Positions 1-22,200 of a stretch of DNA of 64,000 nucleotides are shown here, one piece after another (position 1 is the stretch's first letter; each line of letters begins with the position of its first letter). This stretch comes from Mastigias papua (taxonomy: Eukaryota > Cnidaria > Scyphozoa > Rhizostomeae > Mastigiidae). Below the pieces are notes generated by a model. That model did no database searches. It saw only the letters and a program-made list of their open reading frames with translations, and was not told where the DNA came from. The stretch lies in NCBI GenBank assembly GCA_964019165.1, contig OZ025267.1, positions 6,446,252 through 6,510,251 on the forward strand, given 5' to 3'. Position numbers and translations under genes: made by a program.

Positions 1-458
1 TTGTATAACAGACTAGTGAAAGGAATTTTTCAAAACCTTGGACCTCCATCAAGTTTAGATACCAGTTCTTTGTACTGTGTATTTTGCATGGTGTCTTATT
101 TATGCTACTTATTTCGAAATATTATATCAACTTTGAAGCAGCTTGGCTAATAGATTTTAGTTGATATTTCTGTTTTTCTCGATTCCAACTGCTCCTGAAT
201 TGAACATTTTATTATATCATTCACAGCTGTCAGATTTCTCTTTGAAGGCCTTTCAAGGATTAGCATTACACAGCTTATTTTACTTAAGCAGAATATTTAT
301 AATATTTATATAATAATATAATATTTATTTTATTTTTTCTTCATAGCATATTTTTTGAGTTAGTAGCTGTATTATATATGGCTGTGGAATTAAAAATTTA
401 ACCAGTGAATGTTTACGCGCACTTTGCCGTTCCATTTTGGCATATTAACATTTTGCAG
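1..458 (+). other. Upstream intron tail of the M13 gene
   Basis: AT-rich sequence with an A/T-only stretch near 296-345. I see no exon matching the M13 family. One open stretch at 1-70 has no family-like residues and was not accepted. It ends in the acceptor of the first placed exon. Confidence 0.6.
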
Positions 459-12787
<12,329 letters not shown>

Positions 12788-13926
12788 TCGCCACATGGTG
12801 ATCACTGGTAAAATACTTTTGCTATTTAGTCCTTAATGTTGACTCTGATCTTTCTACATTTATGATTACAACAATTATAGGTTTTGATTATTGGAAAGTC
12901 AGGGAATAGTCAGGGAGTACCCGGGGAATAGTCGGGGAATAGTCGGGGAATAGTCGGGGAATTCTGATTTTGTATCTTGTTATGGGGAATTCTCCGCTAC
13001 CACGTTCTGCCCAAAGAGCTCCCATTGGCATTGAAATAACTGCTTGATATATCCTTGGGTATACTGTTTTGCCTACTTATGAACATCTAGTTGTAAAGGG
13101 TGCAAAACCATTGACCTGACAAGAACCTACGTGAATTGCGCCATTGCTAAATGGATAGTCAGGACAACTGGTCAGAGAAACCGCCTGATTTTTATTCAAG
13201 TGTCAGGCAATCTCATCTCTTGTACGAATCGTGTTAGAGCAGGCAGAGTCGTTACGGTGATGAAGTGACGTAATTAGCCCCAGGTTCCTTGAAGTAGCAC
13301 TTTACACGATATTCCTGCGTTGTATTTGCTAGTATGTAGTATCCAGAGCCTTCGAACAAATATTCTGTGGCCTGTGATTCATGCACCTATCATTGAGCAT
13401 ACTGTTAGCAAATTGGCAGTGACAGTATGACTTGTATAGAAAGCTTTTATGAGATTATCGTTCGTAGAACTTTTGTTTAATGACTGTAATTACACGAGAA
13501 TACATTTTTCAATTTGATATATTGCGATTCATAGCAGTAAAACACCCTCTTTGTCACATGCATTATTTCATGTCAGCAGAATATATATGTGAGATTTTCC
13601 ACTTACGACATAGCTATATTTTTTCGCAGTTACACACATTAGTTTTATGTATAGCCTCGCAAATCCCCATCCCCTCTTTCAGACACTTTCATTGATACTA
13701 ACCCCAAGTTTTGTCTATTACTTGGAACAGACCCTGGACACATTTTAGTCAATTTCCCATGGCCATTGACTTACTTTTTGACTGAGAAGAGGGCTTAAGC
13801 TATCAATTTTTAAACATTGTACCATTGCTTTTAGCCTAACACTAGCCTTGGTGTATTCCAACGATTGATCAATCTGATTTCATAATGATCGATCATTACA
13901 GTGACCCAATTTTGGCGAATAAGTAA
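12788..13926 (+). other. 3' flank between M13 stop codon and satellite
   Basis: Presumably contains the 3' UTR. I see no AATAAA or ATTAAA, so the poly(A) site is not placed. A 71-codon open frame at 13480-13695 has no recognisable family. The last 100 bases (from about 13830) contain satellite-like words (CTAGCCTTGGTGTATT, GTGACCCAATTTTGGCG) and may be a badly decayed outermost monomer. Confidence 0.6.
12898..12963 (+). repeat. 11-bp minisatellite, six copies
   Basis: Six consecutive 11-mers based on GTCGGGGAATA. The first three are variants (GTCAGGGAATA, GTCAGGGAGTA, CCCGGGGAATA); the fourth and fifth are exact and the sixth ends in T. It lies 110 bp after the stop codon. Confidence 0.97.
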
Positions 13927-14689
13927 AGCTATAGCCTTAGTATTTTGCTCACGAATGACCCAAATTGACATTGATGGACAGTAATACCAGATTCACATAT
14001 GATGAAATTGAGGTAATTTTAGTTGAAAGTTAAGGCTATAACCTTGGTATTTTGCTCACAAGTGACCCAAATTGACATTGATGGACAGTATTACCAGATT
14101 GACATATGATGAAATTGAGATAATTTTAGTTGAAAGGTAAGGCTATAACCTTGGTATTTTGCTCACAAGTGACCCAAATTGACATTGATGGACAGTATTA
14201 CCAGATTGACATATGATGAAATTGAGATAATTTTAGTTGAAAGGTAAGGTTATAACCTTGGTATTTTGCTCACAAGTGACCCAAATTGACATTGATGGAC
14301 ATTAATACCAGATTGACATATGATGAAATTGAGATAATTTTGCTTAAATGGTAGGCTAATGGCCTTGCTATTTTGCTCACAAATGACCCAAATTGACATT
14401 GATGGACAGTAAAACCAGATTGATATTTGATGAGATTGAGGTAATTTTCGTTAAAGAATACGGCTATAGCCTTAGAACATTGCTCACAAACGACCTATAT
14501 TGTCATTGATGGACATTAATGCCAGATTGACATGTGCTGAAATTCAGGTAATTTAAGTTAACAAGTACACCTTAAACCTTCCTATTATCATCATAAATGA
14601 CCCAATTTGACATTGATGGACCGTAGTACCCGAATCAACAGTGGGGTATTTTGGTCAAACAGTACCGCCAATTTTGTCCACCATTTCAG
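13927..14689 (+). repeat. Diverged edge subfamily (type D) of the satellite
   Basis: Seven units keep the 107-bp register (landmarks near 13927, 14034, 14141, 14248, 14354, 14462, 14569) but differ from the main consensus at about a quarter of positions. Typical marks are GCTCACAAGTGACCC, ACATTGATGGACAGT and TTTTAGTTGAAAGG. Units at 14034 and 14141 are almost identical to each other, so this is a distinct subfamily with its own local duplication as well as decay. About 13 extra bases separate it from the main array near 14690. Confidence 0.9.
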
Positions 14690-16293
14690 TCTATAGTCTT
14701 GGTATTTTGGTGACAACTGACCAAATTTGAAATTGATTGATTTTGATTGCAGATTGAAAAGTGATGAAAATGAGGCATTTTTGGCCAAAAAGTAAGGCTA
14801 TAGCCTTGGTATTTTGGTGACAACTGACCAAATTTGAAATTGATTGATTTTGATTGCAGATTGAAAAGTGATGAAAATGAGGCATTTTTGGCCAAAAAGT
14901 AAGGCTATAGCCTTGGTATTTTGGTGACAAATGACCAAATTTGAAATTGATTGATTTTGATTGCAGATTGAAAAGTGATGAAAATGAGGCATTTTTGGCC
15001 AAAAAGTAAGGCTATAGCCTTGGTATTTTGGTGGAAAGTGACAAAATTTGAAATTGATTCATTTTGATTGCAGATTGACAAGTGATGAACATGAGCGATT
15101 TTTGGCCGAACTGTCAGGCTATAGCCTTGGTATTTTGGTGAAGAATGACCAAATTTGAGATTGATTGATTTTGATTGCAAATTGAAAAGTGATGAAAATG
15201 AGCGATGTTTGGCCATAAAGTAAGGCTATAGCCTTGGTATTTTGGTGAAAAATGACCAAATTTGAGATTGATTGATTTTGATTGCAGATTGAAAAGTGAT
15301 GAAAATGAGGCATTTTTGGCCAAAAAGTAAGGCTATAGCCTTGGTATTTTGGTGAAAAATGACCAAATTTGAAATTGATTGATTTTGATTACAGATTGAA
15401 AAGTGATGAAAATGAGGCATTTTTGGCCAAAAAGTAAGGCTATAGCCTTGGTATTTTGGTGAAAAATGACCAAATTTGAAATTGATTGATTTTGATTACA
15501 GATTGAAAAGTGATGAAAATGAGGCATTTTTGGCCAAAAAGTAAGGCTATAGCCTTGGTATTTTGGTGAAAAATGACCAAATTTGAAATTGATTGATTTT
15601 GATTGCAGATTGACCAGTGATGAAAATGAGGCATTTTTGGCCAAAAAGTAAGGCTATAGCCTTGGTATTTTGGTGACAACTGACCAAATTTGAAATTGAT
15701 TGATTTTGATTGCAGATTGACCAGTGATGAAACTGAGGCATTTTTGGCCAAAAAGTAAGGCTATAGCCTTGGTATTTTGGTGACAAATGACCACATTTGA
15801 AATTGATTGATTTTGATTGCAGATTGACCAGTGATGAAAATGAGGCATTTTTGGCCAAAAAGTAAGGCTATAGCCTTGGTATTTTGGTGAAAAATGACCA
15901 AATTTGAAATTGATTGATTTTGATTGCAGATTGACCAGTGATGAAAATGAGGCATTTTTGGCCAAAAAGTAAGGCTATAGCCTTGGTATTTTGGTGACAA
16001 ATGACCAAATTTGAAATTGATTGATTTTGATTGCAAATTGAAAAGTGATGAAAATGAGCGATGTTTGGCCAAAAAGTAAGGCTATAGCCTTGGTATTTTG
16101 GTGAAAAATGACCAAATTTGAAATTGATTGCTTTTGATTGCAGATTGAAAAGTGATGAAAATGAGGCATTTTTGGCCAAAAAGTAAGGCTATAGCCTTGG
16201 TATTTTGGTGACAAATGACCAACTTTGAAATTGATTGATTTTGATTGCAGATTGAAAAGTGATGAAAATGAGGCATTTTTGGCCAAAAAGTAA

Positions 16294-16507
16294 GGCTATA
16301 GCTTTGGTATTTTGGTGGAAAATGACCAAATTTGAAATTGATTGATTTTGATTGCAGATTGACAAGTGATGAAAATGAGCGATTTTTGGCCGAACTGTAA
16401 GGCTATAGCCTTGGTATTTTGGTGAAGAATGACCAAATTTGAGATTGATTGATTTTGATTGCAAATTGAAAAGTGATGAAAATGAGCGATGTTTGGCCAT
16501 AAAGTAA
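16294..16507 (+). repeat. C-B variant dimer (example)
   Basis: The C monomer (16294-16400) ends GAGCGATTTTTGGCCGAACTGTAA. The B monomer (16401-16507) carries GAAGAATGACC, GAGATTGATTG, GCAAATTG and GCGATGTTTGGCCATAAAG. The same ordered pair recurs dozens of times across the array, so it amplifies as a unit. Confidence 0.9.
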
Positions 16508-16614
16508 GGCTATAGCCTTGGTATTTTGGTGAAAAATGACCAAATTTGAAATTGATTGATTTTGATTGCAGATTGACCAGTGATGAAAATGAGGCATTTT
16601 TGGCCAAAAAGTAA

Positions 16615-16721
16615 GGCTATAGCCTTGGTATTTTGGTGAAAAATGACCAAATTTGAAATTGATTGATTTTGATTGCAGATTGAAAAGTGATGAAAATGAG
16701 GCATTTTTGGCCAAAAAGTAA
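16615..16721 (+). repeat. Representative consensus monomer (type A)
   Basis: Exact majority form, 107 bp. Landmarks by monomer position: 1-10 GGCTATAGCC, 16-20 ATTTT, 25-29 AAAAA, 34-41 CAAATTTG, 47-68 GATTG-rich core, 69-72 AAAA, 79-82 AAAA, 90-103 TTTTTGGCCAAAAA, 104-107 GTAA. There is no CpG. Confidence 0.97.
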
Positions 16722-16733
16722 GGCTATAGCCTT
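16704..16733 (+). other. Twin 14-bp palindromes at monomer junction (example)
   Basis: TTTTTGGCCAAAAA (16704-16717) and AAGGCTATAGCCTT (16720-16733) are each perfectly self-complementary and are separated by GT. The arrangement recurs at nearly every type A monomer junction. It could be a dimeric-protein site or a cruciform seed; no function is shown by sequence alone. Confidence 0.95.
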
Positions 16734-18217
16734 GGTATTTTGGTGAAAAATGACCAAATTTGAAATTGATTGATTTTGATTGCAGATTGAAAAGTGATGA
16801 AAATGAGGCATTTTTGGCCAAAAAGTAAGGCTATAGCCTTGGTATTTTGGTGAAAAATGACCAAATTTGAAATTGATTGCTTTTGATTGCAGATTGAAAA
16901 GTGATGAAAATGAGGCATTGTTGGCCAAAAAGTAAGGCTATAGCCTTGGTATTTTGGCGACAAATGACAAAATTTGAAATTGATTGATTTTGATTGCAGA
17001 TTGAAAAGTGATGAAAATGAGGCATTTTTGGCCGAACTGTAAGGATATAGCCTTGGTATTTTGGTGAAGACTGACCAAATTTGAGATTGATTGATTTTGA
17101 TTGCAAATTGAAAAGTGATGAAAATGAGCGATGTTTGGCCAAAGAGTAAGGCTATAGCCTTGGTATTTTGGTGAAAAATGACCAAATTTGAAATTGATTG
17201 ATTTTGATTGCAGATTGAAAAGTGATGAAAATGAGGCATTTTTGGCCAAAAAGTAAGGCTATAGCCTTGGTATTTTGGTGAAAAATGACCAAATTTGAAA
17301 TTGATTGCTTTTGATTGCAGATTGAAAAGTGATGAAAATGAGGCATTTTTGGCCAAAAAGTAAGGCTATAGCCTTGGTATTTTGGTGACAAATGACCAAA
17401 TTTGAAATTGATTGATTTTGATTGCAGATTGAAAAGTGATGAAAATGAGGCATTTTTTGGCCAAAAAGTAAGGCTATAGCCTTGGTATTTTGGTGACAAA
17501 TGACCAAATTTGAAATTGATTGATTTTGATTGCAAATTGAAAAGTGATGAAAATGAGGCATTTTTGGCCAAAAAGTAAGGCTATAGCCTTGGTATTTTGG
17601 TGAAAAATGACCAAATTTGAAATTGATTGATTTTGATTGCAGATTGAAAAGTGATGAAAATGAGGCATTTTTGGCCAAAAAGTAAGGCTATAGCCTTGGT
17701 ATTTTGGCGAAAAATGACCAAATTGAAATTGATTGCTTTTGATTGCAGATTGAAAAGTGATGAAAATGAGGCATTTTTGGCCAAAAAGTAAGGCTATAGC
17801 ATTGGTATTTTGACGAAAAATGACAAAATTTGAAATTGATTGATTTTGATTGCAGATTGAAAAGTGATGAAAATGAGGCATTTTTGGCCAAAAAGTAAGG
17901 CTATAGCCTTGGTATTTTGGTAAAAAATGACCAAATTTGAAATTGATTGATTTTGATTGCAGATTGAAAAGTGATGAAAATGAGGCATTTTTGGCCAAAA
18001 AGTAAGGCTATAGCCTTGGTATTTTGGTGACAAATGACCAAATTTGAAATTGATTGATTTTGATTGCAGATTGAAAAGTGATGAAAATGAGGCATTTTTG
18101 GCCAAAAAGTAAGGCTATAGCCTTGGTATTTTGGCGACAAATGACAAAATTTGAAATTGATTGATTTTGATTGCAGATTGAAAAGTGATGAAAATGAGGC
18201 ATTTTTGGCCAAAAAGT

Positions 18218-18225
18218 AAGGCCTT
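18218..18225 (+). repeat. 101-bp variant junction (example of 6-bp symmetric deletion)
   Basis: AAGGCCTT replaces AAGGCTATAGCCTT, losing 6 bp from the centre and leaving a perfect 8-bp palindrome. Further examples lie near 22170, 30277, 38582, 44013, 50833, 52729, 57788, 60621 and 62308. Confidence 0.97.
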
Positions 18226-19273
18226 GGTATTTTGGTGACAACTGACCAAATTTGAAATTGATTGATTTTGATTGCAGATTGAAAAGTGATGAAAATGAGG
18301 CATTTTTGGCCAAAAAGTAAGGCTATAGCCTTGGTATTTTGGTGAAAAATGACCAAATTTGAAATTGATTGATTTTGATTGCAGATTGACCAGTGATGAA
18401 AATGAGGCATTTTTGGCCAAAAAGTAAGGCTATAGCCTTGGTATTTTGGTGACAAATGACCAAATTTGAAATTGATTGATTTTGATTGCAAATTGAAAAG
18501 TGATGAAAATGAGCGATGTTTGGCCAAAAAGTAAGGCTATAGCCTTGGTATTTTGGTGAAAAATGACCAAATTTGAAATTGATTGCTTTTGATTGCAGAT
18601 TGAAAAGTGATGAAAATGAGGCATTTTTGGCCAAAAAGTAAGGCTATAGCCTTGGTATTTTGGTGACAAATGACCAACTTTGAAATTGATTGATTTTGAT
18701 TGCAGATTGAAAAGTGATGAAAATGAGGCATTTTTGGCCAAAAAGTAAGGCTATAGCTTTGGTATTTTGGTGGAAAATGACCAAATTTGAAATTGATTGA
18801 TTTTGATTGCAGATTGACAAGTGATGAAAATGAGCGATTTTTGGCCGAACTGTAAGGCTATAGCCTTGGTATTTTGGTGAAGAATGACCAAATTTGAGAT
18901 TGATTGATTTTGATTGCAAATTGAAAAGTGATGAAAATGAGCGATGTTTGGCCATAAAGTAAGGCTATAGCCTTGGTATTTTGGTGAAAAATGACCAAAT
19001 TTGAAATTGATTGATTTTGATTGCAGATTGACCAGTGATGAAAATGAGGCATTTTTGGCCAAAAAGTAAGGCTATAGCCTTGGTATTTTGGTGAAAAATG
19101 ACCAAATTTGAAATTGATTGATTTTGATTGCAGATTGAAAAGTGATGAAAATGAGGCATTTTTGGCCAAAAAGTAAGGCTATAGCCTTGGTATTTTGGTG
19201 AAAAATGACCAAATTTGAAATTGATTGATTTTGATTGCAGATTGAAAAGTGATGAAAATGAGGCATTTTTGGC

Positions 19274-22200
19274 CAAATAGTAAGGCTATAGCCTTGGTAT
19301 TTTGGTGAAAAATGACAAAATTTGAAATTGATTGATTTTGATTGCAGATTGAAAAGTGATGAAAATGAGGCATTTTTGGCTAAAAAGTAAGGCTATAGCC
19401 TTGGTATTTTGGTGAAAAATGACCAAATTTGAAATTGATTGATTTTGATTGCAGATTGAAAAGTGATGAAAATGAGGCATTTTTGGCCAAAAAGTAAGGC
19501 TATAGCCTTGGTATTTTGGTGACAAATGACCAAATTTGAAATTGATTGATTTTAATTGCAGATTGACAAGTGATGTAAATGAGCGATTTTTGGCCGAACT
19601 GTAAGGCTATAGCCTTGGTATTTTGGTGAAGAATGACCAAATTTGAGATTGATTGATTTTGATTGCAAATTGAAAAGTGATGAAAATGAGGCATTTTTGG
19701 CCAAAAAGTAAGGCTATAGCCTTAATATTTTGGTCAAAAAATGACCAAATTTGAAATTGATTGATTTTGATTGCAGATTGAAAAGTGATGAAAATGAGGC
19801 ATTTTTGGCCAAAAAGTAAGGCTATAGCCTTGGTATTTTGATGAAAAATGACCAAATTTGAAATTGATTGATTTTGATTGCAGATTGAAAAGTGATGAAA
19901 ATGAGGCATTTTTGGCCAAAACGTAAGGCTATAGCCTTGGTATTTTGGTGAAAACTGACCAAATTTGAAATTGATTGCTTTTGATTGCAGATTGAAAAGT
20001 GATGAAAATGAGGCATTTTTGGCCAAAAAGAAAGGCTATAGCCTTGGTATTTTGGTGACAAATGACCAAATTTGAAATTGATTGATTTTGATTGCAGATT
20101 GAAAAGTGATGAAAATGAGGCATTTTTGGCCAAAAAGTAAGGCTATAGCCTTGGTATTTTGGTGAAAAATGACCAAATTTGAAATTGATTTTGAGTGCAG
20201 ATTGAAAAGTGATGAAAATGAGGCATTTTTGGCCAAAAAGTAAGGCTATAGCTTTGGTATTTTGGTGGAAAATGACCAAATTTGAAATTGATTGATTTTG
20301 ATTGCAGATTGACAAGTGATGAAAATGAGCGATTTTTGGCCGAACTGTAAGGCTATAGCCTTGGTATTTTGGTGAAGAATGACCAAATTTGAGATTGATT
20401 GATTTTGATTGCAAATTGAAAAGTGATGAAAATGAGCGATGTTTGGCCATAAAGTAAGGCTATAGCCTTGGTATTTTGGTGAAAAATGACCAAATTTGAA
20501 ATTGATTGATTTTGATTGCAGATTGACCAGTGATGAAAATGAGGCATTTTTGGCCAAAAAGTAAGGCTATAGCCTTGGTATTTTGGTGAAAAATGACCAA
20601 ATTTGAAATTGATTGATTTTGATTGCAGATTGAAAAGTGATGAAAATGAGGCATTTTTGGCCAAAAAGTAAGGCTATAGCCTTGGTATTTTGGTGAAAAA
20701 TGACCAAATTTGAAATTGATTGATTTTGATTGCAGATTGAAAAGTGATGAAAATGAGGCATTTTTGGCCAAAAAGTAAGGCTATAGCCTTGGTATTTTGG
20801 TGAAAAATGACCAAATTTGAAATTGATTGCTTTTGATTGCAGATTGAAAAGTGATGAAAATGAGGCATTGTTGGCCAAAAAGTAAGGCTATAGCCTTGGT
20901 ATTTTGGCGACAAATGACAAAATTTGAAATTGATTGATTTTGATTGCAGATTGAAAAGTGATGAAAATGAGGCATTTTTGGCCGAACTGTAAGGATATAG
21001 CCTTGGTATTTTGGTGAAGACTGACCAAATTTGAGATTGATTGATTTTGATTGCAAATTGAAAAGTGATGAAAATGAGCGATGTTTGGCCAAAGAGTAAG
21101 GCTATAGCCTTGGTATTTTGGTGAAAAATGACCAAATTTGAAATTGATTGATTTTGATTGCAGATTGAAAAGTGATGAAAATGAGGCATTTTTGGCCAAA
21201 AAGTAAGGCTATAGCCTTGGTATTTTGGTGAAAAATGACCAAATTTGAAATTGATTGCTTTTGATTGCAGATTGACCAGTGATGAAAATGAGGCATTTTT
21301 GGCCAAAAAGTAAGGCTATAGCCTTGGTATTTTGGTGACAAATGACCAAATTTGAAATTGATTGATTTTGATTGCAGATTGAAAAGTGATGAAAATGAGG
21401 CATTTTTTGGCCAAAAAGTAAGGCTATAGCCTTGGTATTTTGGTGACAAATGACCAAATTTGAAATTGATTGATTTTGATTGCAAATTGAAAAGTGATGA
21501 AAATGAGGCATTTTTGGCCAAAAAGTAAGGCTATAGCCTTGGTATTTTGGTGAAAAATGACCAAATTTGAAATTGATTGATTTTGATTGCAGATTGAAAA
21601 GTGATGAAAATGAGGCATTTTTGGCCAAAAAGTAAGGCTATAGCCTTGGTATTTTGGCGAAAAATGACCAAATTGAAATTGATTGCTTTTGATTGCAGAT
21701 TGAAAAGTGATGAAAATGAGGCATTTTTGGCCAAAAAGTAAGGCTATAGCATTGGTATTTTGACGAAAAATGACAAAATTTGAAATTGATTGATTTTGAT
21801 TGCAGATTGAAAAGTGATGAAAATGAGGCATTTTTGGCCAAAAAGTAAGGCTATAGCCTTGGTATTTTGGTAAAAAATGACCAAATTTGAAATTGATTGA
21901 TTTTGATTGCAGATTGAAAAGTGATGAAAATGAGGCATTTTTGGCCAAAAAGTAAGGCTATAGCCTTGGTATTTTGGTGACAAATGACCAAATTTGAAAT
22001 TGATTGATTTTGATTGCAGATTGAAAAGTGATGAAAATGAGGCATTTTTGGCCAAAAAGTAAGGCTATAGCCTTGGTATTTTGGCGACAAATGACAAAAT
22101 TTGAAATTGATTGATTTTGATTGCAGATTGAAAAGTGATGAAAATGAGGCATTTTTGGCCAAAAAGTAAGGCCTTGGTATTTTGGTGACAACTGACCAAA

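Larger units (their letters stand above)
15868..19275 (+). repeat. Segmental duplication inside satellite, offset 2455 bp
   Basis: About 15868-16820 matches 18323-19275 variant for variant, including the rare GCTTTGG mark at 16301 and 18756. The offset equals 23 monomers with one 101-bp form (23 x 107 - 6). Confidence 0.88.

Noticed and set aside
1..70. Possible extra upstream exon in an open stretch
   Set aside because: Open frame present, but no M13-like residues and no convincing splice sites, so it was not called.
16615..16721. CENP-B-box-like motif in the monomer
   Set aside because: No sequence fitting the TTCG-N4-A-NN-CGGG pattern on either strand; type A monomers contain no CpG at all.
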